Shown one piece after another: positions 1-13,300 of a stretch of 64,000 nucleotides of DNA. The notes beneath the pieces are model-generated. The model did no database searches. It saw nothing but the letters and a program-made list of their open reading frames with translations, and had not been told where the DNA came from. The stretch comes from Symsagittifera roscoffensis (taxonomy: Eukaryota; Xenacoelomorpha; Acoela; Convolutidae): contig NC_087066.1 in assembly GCF_963678635.1 (NCBI RefSeq), positions 48,583,129-48,647,128 of the forward strand, written 5' to 3'. A program made the translations under genes and the position numbers. Each line of letters starts with the position of its first letter. Within the stretch, counting starts at the first letter, position 1.

Positions 1-1098
1 TTATACCCAAATTTGATACACAAAAGAGATCCGACAGTTTCAACTTTAGTTGTCTTAATGATGATCAGGTCTATTAATCGCTTCTTTTATTTATTGTGCT
101 TTGTAGTTTGGTCAATTTTTCTTAAAGAAAACGAGGTGCAGAACGCGTTTTTCTGGGTAAGTTTTTTGCAGGTTCTTTCTTTCTCGTGTCGGACGCCAGT
201 TTAAGTAAATCTTCTGAAAATTTTGCATATGAAAAAGGAATCTAGCAAACTATCTCCTCGCATTTTTTGGGTCAACCAAATTGATTTTTCAAGCTCTCCC
301 AAATCACGATAAAGAGCCTATTTTAACAAATTTTTTGTGCCGCTGGCAAGTTTTTGAAAAGCAATCAAAAATGTTGGTTTCAAATACATTCTATTAGCGC
401 CTTTAGAAAAAATCAGGATCGGTCAGCAAAAATTATGTCCTAAAATAGCACCAAAGGAGACTATTAGGTGATCAAGGGTTCGGATTCCTGAAGGTTGGAT
501 TTCCAATAAATCCTCCCCTAAATCCGCTACTGTTTGAAACAATAGGGGGAGATGTTGAGAGAGAGAGAGAGAGTGAGAGTAGTTAGCAAGGTTCCACAAA
601 AGAGTGCAATGTTAATTCATATTTGAGCTGCCAGTATTTTATGTTTTTACGCATTCTTATTCAAATCGTAAGTCTAATTCGAATCAGCTGCGCTTGCAAA
701 GTCTAAACAAAGTTTTGGTTCAATTTTATTTTTTACTACAATTTACGTTCAATACCTTTCGGTTCAACATAAAAACTGCAAAAGTTAGTCAGCCGAACAG
801 TTCAATTTTCTATCAGCTTCTCACATGTTGATCATCTGATCTGCATGAATTGTTTTAATTATTTGGTCGATTGCGTTATTGGAGTTCAAAGGTAGGCGTA
901 ACTTAAGTTTTCAACATAGATGAAGCTTGAAAATCAAAAATTTATGTCTAAGGTTTCAGTTTCTGGGCATCAAAAATTAAAACTTGTGCAAGAACTGCAC
1001 ATCAAAAAATTTTAATAAAAAGAAAAAACCAAAAATCTAAACACAAAATTGCGTTGATAGATAACTTGTTGTCCTGTCAACTTGATTTGTTCAGCAAA
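1..1098. other. 5' flank of the calpain gene
   Basis: AT-rich flank with no supported coding exon. A short GA microsatellite lies near 555-580. The open frame at 13-204 starts with TTG and shows no conserved feature, so it is not called. The promoter, any 5' UTR exon and the transcription start must lie here or further left, but no core promoter element stands out. Confidence 0.5.
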
Positions 1099-1306
1099 AT
1101 GCCTTATTCGATTGTTACTCTAACCCAACACGCGGCTAATAAGCTCACAAAACCAGTGGAGTTATCATACCGCGAACTCAAAGACGAGTTCCAAGGCACA
1201 GGGCAGCTGTTCGAAGACCCAGCATTTGACGCTTCCTATTACTCGTGCTTCGGCTCCAGTCCAAACGAAGACTACAATCTAGGGATCAATCAAATTGTCT
1301 CTCCAA
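1099..1306 (+). CDS. Calpain exon 1 (N-terminal segment, start of protease core)
   Basis: Encodes residues 1-69 plus one base. The first ATG of the frame is at 1099; an upstream TTG at 1054 is in frame but is not a eukaryotic start. The motif [11 protein letters not shown] matches the conserved L-F-x-D-x-x-F stretch just before the calpain protease core. The donor is gtaata at 1307. Splicing to 3239 creates a Lys codon and the conserved K-W-x-R-P motif. Confidence 0.85.
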
Positions 1307-4300
1307 GTAATAATCAGACTAGGCGTGGATAAAAACGGTCAGTGCTTGAACTGTGCTAATAGAAGAAAAAACAGTTATTGTTAATTTTAGCTGAAACACT
1401 TCCGAATTATCCAAATGACAAATTCAAGTGAAGGTTCAAAATAACTATGAGTAAAATGAGTGTTTTTTTTTAAGACTAATTCATCTTACACCAAGAGTGT
1501 TTACACAACATTTACATAAATTTGTGGATTAACGAATCTTAACATTGCACTTAGCAATTGTATTGCAACCGGGCACTAGACTTTTTTCTACTTAACAACT
1601 TTGTTCACATGACTCATCTCCAGGTGGTACCTTGATCTGTAACGAATTCAAATTATTTAACATCTCAGGCACAATTAGCCTGGAGGTAACGAACAATCCT
1701 GGGACGGCACTGATTTTTCCCCCAAATTTGGCAGGGACCTGTTTTTAGGAGTAATGAACGTAGTGAGTACTCTTATATAGGTCTCGGTGATTCTTTTATT
1801 TTTTTTTTTAGAAAAAAGTCTTGAAATTTGTTCACGCTCAATTTTGATTTTTCGCGGTTTGACTTTTGATTTCGTTTTTGAGTTCACTGCATTTCCGTTT
1901 TTAGGAGGAAGGCAAACTCCACTACTTAAGCGCAAAAGTGTATAGGTCACTAAAAACGTGATCGTCTCTTAATTTCGAAAATGGAAATTAATTATCCGAT
2001 ATCTCAGAAAATAAAAGTTTTACCTATTGATCCAGCGCTCTTATATTGGTAAATTTTTTCAAAAAAAAACGCCAATAATAAATTGTTTGTGAAATTCAAA
2101 GGGCTTGAAGGGCATATATTTTTACTTGAAAATTCGATAGTTGAAGTTTTTTCAAAAAATAGGTCAGCGTTTTTTATCTGTTTCCTTGCGTTCATTACAC
2201 TAGACAGCCGCGTAGTGTAAATTTTCTTTTTTCAAACCTAACTCGCAAAAAAAGTTTTCATTAAAAGTGTTCACTCATTTGGTAGTACTTTTGCCATCAG
2301 CACGATCTGTAACGTGGAAATTTCATAGCATCTGTTCTCTGCTTTGTTTGTGGCTAGTGTTTGTGACTTATTAAACGTCCGTGGCTGAGTGGTTAGTACG
2401 TGGGTTCTCTAGGTCGCAGATCGAATCCGAGACGTAGCCGAAGTTTTAGTAATTTGAGGCTTATTTATACTTTAATTTATTGCTTTTTATAGAACTGCGC
2501 TTTTTTGTCGTGTTCCTGCTAGTGCTTGCTGGCTTTATTTTTTCAAGCTGGAAACTTTCTGTTTCAAATAAAGTTGCCATTCTATTGTTTGTCTGCTTAT
2601 TTTTTGCCGGCTTAGTGGCCACATCTTAGAATTTTTTTTGCTGTTCACAATTTTGATTGTAGTTGCTCTTAGTGTTCTGATTAATTGCAAATAGTTTTTT
2701 TACCTTGATTTCGTGTTTTCATTTTTTTGCTTAGCTTAAAAATTTAATTCAGCCCAATTTTTTGGACTATTTTTTATTGGCTCAGTGAATTAATTTGGGG
2801 AGGAAATCAAGAAAAACACGATTTCAAGAATATCAAGGAAAAACGTCTCTAGGAAAACACGGTTTTTATGCTTTCCTCTGGATTGCAAAAAATGCTTAAA
2901 GTCTTGGAATAGAATTTTTAATTCAAAAATTTTCATGAAATCAATTTTGTTTTCGGTTCTACTGGAATTTACCCAAGCTTTGTTGACTCAGTTGCTGCTC
3001 AATAATTGTTTTTGAGTTTTCATTAGACGCTATCGATTGTGTTTCTGGGCGTATTTTCCGCAAATAGAACATCCTTCGAGACAACATTTTGAGATATTCC
3101 AGAGAACAATTTTTTTGGACCTAGTATTATTGCAAGTGGTGCGTAGCTCCGCTTCGCCTTTGTGTGATATTTTGTTACCTACAAATAAATTTTCCAAATT
3201 ATGTCAAGAAAACATTTGATTGATCCCTTCCAATCTAGAGTGGTTGAGACCGCCTGAATTGCTAGAGAGATACCACAGCAGACATGGCAGTGATGCCAGA
3301 ATGTTCGTGGACGGGGCCAGTAAGTTCGATCTGGTCCAGGGGGAGTTGGGAGACTGTTGGCTGGTGGCGGCTGTCGCGTGTCTCACCACAAGAGCAGGTT
3401 TGTCATAAGGGCGATTAGAAGGTTATTTAGCACAACAAACTTAAGTTGTCAGAGTGCAATTTAACGGTTTTTATAGAAATGGAAAATTTTGCCGGGATGC
3501 AGGATAAACTGGGTTTCAACTGTCAATTACCTTGTACCTATAAAATCAATGGTTGTCTAGAATCAGGGGCGGACTTAGGGGGGAGGTGGACGCCCCCTCC
3601 CCCCTCAGGGATTCGACCCCCTGCCGACCCAAAGGGTCCCCCCTTTGTACTATTTTGAGATATCCATATTTGGTGATGGACCCTAAAAATTGTCTAAAGG
3701 CGCCTTTGGCGCCAAAATATGCTAATTTTGAGGGGGATATACTATTTTTTTTAGAAAATTTTCTAAAAAGTGCTTAAAAACGCCTTTTTTGGCCTGTTTT
3801 TGAAATTTTCGCCTGCGGTGCAGAAAATTTTGCCAAAACAGGGTCTCCTTAGTCGACAAAATTTTTGAAAATCCGCCCCCCCCCCTCGAGAAAATCTTAG
3901 ATCCGCCCCTGTCTAGAATATCCCGTGAAACACTACAGGAGGAAACACTTCGATGTAGATTTTTGTGATAACTTCCCAAATGGCATAACTACCAAATAGC
4001 ATAAAAACAAGTTAATTCCCAAACGGCATAAACAATTTCAATAAATATGTGAAAGTTTTGAGGCGTGAAAAAGTAAGATATTTCCAGACAATTTTCACGC
4101 CTTATTTTGTTCACTTGTCAACGAAATATTATTCACTCATCAACATTTAATTCAAGAACAACTATTAGATTATTAAATAATGAGCCAAGTTGAAGTTTTC
4201 AAAAAGGGACGGGGTTGCAATTTGTGTTATGACGGATATTTTTATTGATAAAATCGAAGCTGCAACGAAAATTTTTTTTGGCTTTGTACTGAAACTGAAT

Positions 4301-7300
4301 GCGGCTCCAGGCTCACTTCAAACATTGAAAAGGATACCTTGTTAACTCATCCAAATTCTCATGCCCATATGCCCGACTATAACTGCTATCAAGATCTCAC
4401 TTTAAAAACTAAATTTCTTTCGGATTTTTCCCAAAACCCACTCGAGTCAGTTGCCCAAAGTTGCGAAAAAGTTTTAGCCAGAAACAGTGACACAAGTTTC
4501 TCTTCATTAAGAAATGTAAAATTGACAGTTTATCGCCAACGATACACAATGATGCCGAAAATTCCTAGTTAAGAATTCGAGAAGAATGGGCAGAAACGCG
4601 GGATGCAAAAAAAAGTTTTTTTTTTATATCAACAGAGAGCGGAGTATTGTCATTTTTTCAAGAGAATGGCAATTGAAAGTGATTTCGAAATCTAGAATTA
4701 TTCTTTCTGATTGAACCCTTAAACCGTTCCCGAAATTTTTTAACCAAGCTTACGTTATTTTTGGAGTATTTGGAGAATCAAAAATTCCCTTGGTTTAGTG
4801 TTCGCTTCAAAATAAAAAGACAGGAATATATCGACGAATGCTACAAATAAAATCAAGAAAACTTTAGAGAATGGACCTGCAACTAAAAATCAAAGAAATT
4901 ATCTGCGACTTGGAGCTTGGATTCAAGGTGAGATACAACATTTCTGTAACTTCTAAGCAGACACTTAATCAGTTTTTGAGACCATTCTGGGACGTCCACC
5001 AGTAATGGGACTACCAGTAATTGGAATACCACCATGGGACTTTCATTAGTAAATTCTATGGACAGGCACTCTTCACATCGGCACCAACTTGACCGACATC
5101 CCCTAGAAACGTCTCAGAGATGATCCCTATGATGGTCTCAAAAACCATCTACGACCCCTAGGAGCAGAGTTTCGAAATTCTTGTGTTTCAGGCAGCAGTA
5201 GAAACAGTCTTCCCAACAGTCAGACTTCGAGGATACTATTTTCATTTCTCCAAAACAATTTTGTCAAAATTTAAAGATTTGGTAATGTTTACACCTTACA
5301 AAAATGATTGAAGATTAAAACGATTTGTTCGAAAGTTCATTGTCATAGGTTTTCTACCAGTGTTTCATGTCCGCAAAAAATTTCTTGAGGTACTTCAAGA
5401 AAGATTGACAAGATTACTGGTTTCCCGATTTACAAATCTTAGTTTCTTTTTAAACTATTTTGAGGCAACTTGATTATATCAATTTCCACCAAATATCTAC
5501 AACGTTTATGCCAGGTTATGTCAATTTCCACCAAATTATCTACAACGTTTTAAAAAAAAAGAAAACTAAACGCAATGATTTGCAACGTGAAACAGAGATT
5601 CGCAACCCAATCGCTTGATATTGATGAATATTGAGATAGTATTTCAGAAATCTGCCAAAACTGGTAGAAATTAAAGTTCAATTGATTTCTTTCTTTCTGT
5701 TAATTAATCCGGTTACATTATTTACAAATTATTTTAAATCCTACTGTAACTTTTCAAAAGTTAGATTATTTATGCCATTTGGGAACTTAACAAATTTCAT
5801 GCCATTTGTTAATGTTTTTGAAATTTATGCCATTTGGGTTTTTTTTTTAATTTATGCCATTTGGGAATTATGCCATTTGAGACATAATCGATTTTTTTAT
5901 GCCCTTTGCCTGACTATTTGAATTTTTTTTTCAGGTCTGAAATATACTTGTAAAAAATATGAACACATAGAATTTTTTTCAGGTCTGGAAAAAAAAGAAC
6001 ATTTAAATTAAGTAACTTTTCATTTAGCCTGGATTTTTTTGCGTCATGTTTTTGAGGCCTGTCAAAATTGAGTGAAATCGTTCCCCCCTCTCCCGTCTCT
6101 CTACCTCAAGTAGGCTTCAGTTGATGGCGTAACGAGAAGTTTGCAAGGTAAGGAATGATAACAAAATGTGTTTGGAATAATCGAATTACTCTGTACCAAT
6201 TTTGATATCGGATATTTTGAGCATTGTTTCTTGAGTAAAATATGCAGTAGGGGTATGTGGGAAGATAAGTAGCCGATTTATTCATTGATTAGGCATGCTA
6301 GACCAAGTGATCCCGTTCTTTGCCGAGTTCTGCTCCGAAGACTACTTCGGCTGTTTCGCCTTCTCTCTCTGTGTAGACGGACAGTGGAAAGAAGTGGTAG
6401 TGGATGACAGACTGCCCTCTAGAAATGGACACCTGCTGTACACTTCTTCCAGCGAGAAGACAGAGTTCTGGAGCGCAATTCTGGAAAAAGCGGTGGCTAA
6501 GGTATGGGTGGCTTGAAACTTTGATCACACAAGCAAAATGGATTCCTGTTCTATTAGTTTTTTTTTTCACCGCAAGCATCAAGTTTGAATCAAAGCTTAT
6601 CACAAAAAGGGCGTAGGAAACAAAGGTAGCGTCATAGAGTAGATAGTGTTGGTTTGAAAAATTTTGAGGAAGAACGTAAGCAATTTTCTTCACATCCGTA
6701 AAATTGGAATGAAAAATGAGTATTCAGAGATTGCACCCCAGTTTGATCAATGATAGAATCATTTTCAAACAGCGGTAAATCACATGGGTTTTTGTCATGA
6801 TTAACACATGCCATGTCCTTTCCATGCTTAGATATTTGGAAGCTACAACAGCCTCACAGCTGGATCAATTGAGGAAGGACTCTCTATGCTCTCCGGAGGC
6901 ATCACCGAGAAACTGGGCCTAGATCCAAATAGCAGTCCAGAGGAGATAGACTTCAAGGCCAAGAAGATGCGCAATTGTCTGGCCAGAGGGTCTCTATTAG
7001 GATGCTCTATTCCCACCAGTGAGAAGCGATTCAAAAAGTTCGGACCAAGAGAGAACTATCTCCCTCTTGAGTCAATTTCAGAAGAGATTGTTCAATTGGT
7101 GAAAAAAGGCGGCATTTTTCACATGGATCAAAACTTTTCAAACGATTTTATAAATAATCATAAGATTTTTTTTTTGAAAATGTGTATGTGTTTTTCTTGT
7201 CAGCATTCTGTTGAGAATGCGGAAAAACAAGTGCAGGCATTGCAATTACGCGATAATTATTTAACGGTGGTCAATGTGAAACCGTGAGCTTGCAGAATTA

Positions 7301-10300
7301 CATTTTTTCAAACACTACTGTATATGTTAATTGTATACATAAACATTTAGAAGTTTTCCATTCGATCTTTTAAAGTAGTTTTGCTCCGAAGTAAAATTTG
7401 CGTCTATTTGATTACTTTCCAGGTGAAGACGAGGGCTTTGAGGTAGCCTGTGACAATGGACTTTTGAAAGGCCATGCATACAGTGTCACTGGGCTACACG
7501 AGGTGGTAATCGAGAGAAGCGAAGATGATAGCGAAAATGGAGTGACCAAGAGGTGTGTAAAACCATGTTTGGTAGTATTTAAATATTCAAACCTATAAAT
7601 AGTTTGTACGGTATAAATATTTATCAGCGTCTAACTAAAAAAGACACCCATACCATAGTTTACACTTGTCGCGTTGCACTTGGATGAATTATGAATGCCA
7701 ATGAACGAAGTGAAGACTCTAATATAGTTTTTTTTTCAGGAAAAGTCTAAAATGTTGTTCAGGCTCAAACTTTATTTTTTCGCATTTTTAGTTTTGATTT
7801 TTTCTTAGTTTTGGTAGATTTTTCAAAGCTTCAATATTTTTTCTTCATTTAAGCAGCTTTAACTATCATTGAAAGTCGTTATCTAGTCTGTAAATAAACG
7901 AAAACTGATTTTGTTTAATTGTGCTTATTTATTTGATACTTTTATTCGCTTAAGATTAGCCGGCTCCTGCGTTTTCGATTTGGTTGCCTCATGTTGTGTC
8001 AGTTAAATTGAAAAAATAAATTGTTTTCCTTTGATATTTTTCAGAGATTAGAGCCTAAAACTTTGAATATCAAATTTTACAGCTGCAAGTTTTCTTTGAG
8101 ATCGTTTTTTTGGCCAACTGGTGTCTACCCAATTTTTTTTGTCTTAGTTCCCACTCGATAAAGGGTTTTGAATGGTTATACAACGGTGATACTTGTGTTT
8201 GTTGGCATTTTTTTCGTAAATTGAAGATCATTTTAGCAATTTTCTAGAGTTTGTAGATGGATTTTTTTTGAATTTCTTTGACTCAGTTGCTTCGTCCAGT
8301 TTTCTGTCTGCTAATTTACAATGCTATGTTTGCGCTGTATTGCTTCATTTCGCCTCTGTTTTTGTAAGTTTGTGATCTGTGATTTTGTAATTCTTTTCTT
8401 CAGTTTTTTGAGATTTTTGTATTGTGGTTTTTTTTCAATTGTTGAGGTTTTTTGCTGAAAAGGTTTGTTCGGCTTTAATATATCGGCAAATTTGATACCA
8501 GCTTAGTCACCTTATAATAATATAATGGTCGTTTAGCAAAAACAACTTAACAGTTTTTTTTTTGTTTTCCAGTAGCGGGGAAACCGTCGAAGCCTAGTTT
8601 CAATCCCACTTATTGGCCTCTGCATAATTTAAAAATTTTGATTTGCTCGCAATTTGTTCCAAGCTTTGCTTTTTCTCTGGAATAAGTTACTGAAATATAG
8701 GTTTACTTGTCTCATTTCTAGGTTATCACTACAATGCCATGACTTAAGATTGTGCCCCAGTTAAACGTCAATTAGGGACACAAAAAGCTCCAACACAATC
8801 CAATGATTAGATAGTTAAATTTCCTTTCAAAAAATTAATTCTGATATTTTTTTTATCTGACCTTGTAACTTTTTCTCAACTTAACTTTTCTTAACTTTTT
8901 ATAAGTTTTTCTCACCTGAATTTTGTTCCTACTTTGATTGCATCTCAAAAGGTTTTTGTTTTCTTTTGTGAGCAATGTGAGAAGGAGTTGACGGTAATCA
9001 TGTCGGGATGCACCGTTGCTGAGAAGCTAAATTTATTGAATTTTGCGAGCAGTTCAAATGTTCACTCCAGCGCCCAAAAGAAAGTAACTGAATTTCAGAG
9101 TTGACTGATGCTCTGCCTCAGAAGAACTGTTAGCTCTAGATATCTTCTAGAGGTTCTCCGATGTTTTAAAATCACTCAGTTTTATCAGTAGTTAAAGGAC
9201 TCAGCTTGAAACTAATGAAATGTTTCCTTTCGAGTGCAGTTAATGGATGAATCTCACTAACTGATTCCCTCGTCTCTTTCGTAACCTAAAAGTTCGAGGG
9301 TGACATCGATTTAAATTAGGAGGTGAGGTCTTTCTTTCAAAAACTGGAGGTGAGGTCTTTCTTTCAAAAAAGTTGGGTTTTTGTTCTCTGTGTAATGCTG
9401 ATTTACTACCGCAGCTAAGTCATACTTAACTGTTTTTTTTTTCGTTTTTATTGTAGATATTTTAAACTCACTGCTCTAAGTTTTTCTCACTGCTCTAAGT
9501 TTGGTTGAGTTGGTTAAGTTTTGTGTTCGATTGACAGACTTCGTGGCATTTTTGGTTTTTATAAGTATTTTCTTAACAATCTGGTTTTATTTGATTTTGC
9601 GCTGGAAGTTCATGGATTTTTATTGTATTTGTAGCATATGATTTTCAATTAATGGAAAGTATTACGCATTCGCCATTCTCAACAACGGAAAGCCAAATTT
9701 CTAATGATTGGACTGCAGATAATCAATTCAGGCTAACTTTTAAGACATAATTTTGGGGTTTTAGTGAGCAAAATTTGAGCATAATTTTTAAGCCTTAAAA
9801 AGATTTCACTAAATTTTTGGATTTGTTTTACCCCTTAGTGGAAGCGGTCAGGTGAAATAATCTGGCTGAGAAATCTTTCCAATTTGAGTTTAGGCTGGGT
9901 ACTTGATTCAAATTATATATTACAGCGCCAAAATTTATCACTTTGCACTCATCATTGATTGCGGGGAGAGTTCTCTAAAAAAAATGAAAATAAACCTTCA
10001 AATTTTCAATATTTTTATTGCAACTTTTTATTCATTCATTTTGCCAAAACTTACAGCAGACTAAATAAGGGGCAGTCGGCCTATTCAGTTACGAGGAGTC
10101 TTATATTTTGAAAAATTCGAGTGTTGAAATATTTTCCTGAGTACCAGTCATTTTTTTGGTCTTGAGTTCATTGACACTTTTCCAACTGTCAGTTTGCTAT
10201 GTTTCAGTTTATTTTATTTGCTTTTTTGTATCGCAAGATCTTGGTTCAAAGTCATAACATGCTTGGAAGAATTACTATAACCTAAATGCTCGAACGGTGA

Positions 10301-13300
10301 AACAACTTTGTATCTAGTTGCTTCGTTGAATTGTGGCATACTTGCCCTGTTTGCCCTCCTAGATTGATTCGGATCCGGAACCCGTGGGGTGAGAAGGAGT
10401 GGACTGGGAGGTGGAGTGATGACAGCACCGAGTGGGACAAACTCAACCCACGAGTGAGGGATAAACTACATGTAACCAACGATGGTAAGAACATCCTACC
10501 AAACGGTCTACACACATTTCGCCCCTATGTCTCACACAAAGTCTCAATTATTTGAGACAGAATGTGTGAGGGATAAAATATGCCCCATTCGGAAAACACA
10601 TTTTAAACCGTTTGTTGGAATTAAACCAAACTTTGTGATTTTTCTCATTATCCCCCTCAGGCTCCAATTTCTTAAGCCCCAGCACAGAATGATTTTTTTT
10701 CTGAGGGGCTATAAAATACTGGGGTCTAATGTGGAAAAGAGCCGTAATTTGTGTGGAGCCGCATTTTGTTTGTACCAGCGCTAACAATTTTATTCCAATA
10801 CAGCGTCGACGATCGCGTAACCAACTCGGCCATATTTTGGCTCGGTATAGATTGATCATTTCAATTTCGGACGTTACTTGTTTCAGACGGTGAGTTCTAC
10901 ATGGAGTTTGCTGACTTCGGCCGCACCTTCACGTACGTGTCGATGTGTCACTTCCAGTTCCAGGAGGGGGACGATGCCAATGTGAATGAGAGCAACTGGA
11001 ACATACAGAGGCTGGATGGACACTGGAATTTGGCGACGGCAGGGGGCATCAAAGGGAAGAGCTTCGAGCATAATCAACAGTATCTTATCAAAGTCCCAGT
11101 TAGTGAGCGTTCGTATTTTTGTTTACAACTTGAGAGCGAACAAGATCATATTAGATGTAGTTTCAACTTATTGGGTCGTTTTTTTTTCAGAAAAATAACT
11201 TTAAAATGTTAACGCTTACTTTTATATTTTTTGGAGGTCTGAATCTCGATCTCTATTCAAATTCGTATTTGATATTACCAGATCAATCCTCGAAGAGCAA
11301 AATTCTCGAATGGCTGGAAGTTGTTGAAAATACGGCAGCGAGAACTTCTTTCAACAGAAAAACTTATTTCGTTTTACTTACGCGTAAGCCCCAAATTATT
11401 CCAGCTCTGAAATCATTCCATTGAGGCAAAGTATTTAGTCCAGTAAAACACTAGACGACAGGGGCGGATTTAGGGGGGGGGGGGCGGGGGGGCGGACGCC
11501 CCCCCCCCCCCCCTCAGGGATTCGACCCCCTGCCGACCCAAAGGGTCCCCCCTTTGATACTTTTTCAGAAATCCATTTTTGGCGGACCGACCCTAAAATT
11601 TTTCTAAAGGCGCCTTCGGCGCCAATATATACTAACTTTGAGGGGGAGCGCGCGCCAAAAAAAACGCAATTTTTTTGTCAAAATTTTTCAAAAAGTGCCC
11701 AAAAACGGTTTTTTTTGACTGTTTTTTCAAAAATTTGCCTGCGGCGCAGAAAATTTTGCCAAAATAGGCGCAAAACAGTGCTTTGGGAGAGCTCAAAAAA
11801 TCAATTTGGTCGACCTAAAAAAAAAAAGGTCGTCAAAATTTTGGAAAATTTTTCGAAAATCCACCCTTCCCTCGAGAAAATCCTAGATCCGCCCCTGCTA
11901 GACGAGATACACATCAGCTTGTTTTTTAGATTGCATGTGGGGCAAACATTTTGAAAAAAGAAACTAAAGTTTTCATCATTTTTGCAATAGAAAATTTTAT
12001 CAAACACTAGCAGCTCGCTGTGCTGGCAAAAAAATTTTTGCTGTATTTTTTAGCGAAATTCAAATAGCGCGAGTGACTGAATGTTTTTTTCCTTATTTCT
12101 GTTTCCGTGTTTTCTGTTGGAACCGTGAAGATCATATTTTTTGGACGAAGTCTCCGCTGAAAGAAGTAGTTCTGTTGCTTGGACGGTTATAATTTGCTTA
12201 CTAGTGTCCTGTAGTACTTTTATTAAAGAGAGCCTAGCCTATTCTTTTCCATTTAACTTTCACTTAACTTATTAAAAACTTAACAGTTGATACTTCATAC
12301 TTTTTTTAGTCTTTGGCTTCAGGACACGAGAATGAGCACTTTCGAAGATAATTTCCGTGCTCATCTATAAAACTACAAAATCTTCAAAATTTCAGTATAA
12401 AAGAATAACTTTCAATGTGAAATGATTTTAATTTCTAGTCCATATCGTGCACATGACAGATGTTTATTATAAAACAAAAGATCAATTATTTTGATTCAGC
12501 CTATTAAGTTGAGTAGCGTAACAAGGAAGTCTTTACACTCAAGAGAATATTATTAGCATAGTTTTTGGTCAAAACATTTTTTTAGCTCTGAAAGGACACT
12601 GACACTTGGTTTTTAAAATATTTCTGTAATATTTTTTGTGGATATGAAGTGCAATTTTACCTCCGTGATCAGAATTCATAAACAATTTTTTATTTCTTAA
12701 AAAAATCAAATTTTTTGTCTTTTGACTCAATTCTCTCAAATTGTTTTATTTTGATCAAAAAAACTTGAGATCTCAACTGATTCTTGAAAGATCGAAAAAC
12801 TTCCAGGTGATGAACTTTTTTTGAATTCGAAAATCGATAAAAATGAAAATGAACCGTATTGTTTTCCGTTATTTTTTGAGCTCATTAAGATTTTTTCAAC
12901 TTCTATAATGACGGCTTTTATAAATGTGTGTGTGCGCTCTGTGGAATTAACGAGCCGATATTTGCATCTACACTTAAAGTAAACTTAAATCGTAAATTGT
13001 TTTCTTTGTGTTTCAGGAAATGGTGGACGATGACGAGTGCTCCGTGGTGTTTTCTTTATTACAGATGAACACTAGACAGGAGGAAGACAGAAAACACTGC
13101 ATAGGTCTAGTCCTATTCGAGGTTAATTTAGAGATATTACAAATATGATACTCTGATTAGTTCCATATTACATATAACTCTAAGTGCGCTCGTCTGTAAT
13201 CAGATCTTTTTGTTCCCATTGAAAATGGGGAGGAACTAACTGAAATTGGGGAGGAGCTTTGTATTCGGGTGTGTTTTAGTTTTTTTTGTGTTTTTCACGC

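Noticed and set aside
13-204. Open frame of 63 codons at the left edge
   Set aside because: Starts with TTG, has no motif and lies in AT-rich flank; chance frame.
2377-2441. Functional tRNA gene
   Set aside because: A and B boxes are present but the acceptor stem does not pair and no valid anticodon arm is seen.
3204-3389. Minus-strand frame opposite calpain exon 2
   Set aside because: Antisense shadow of a real exon; only the + strand has calpain motifs.
6298-6693. 131-codon minus-strand frame
   Set aside because: It is the reverse of calpain exon 3 and its donor region; no own features.
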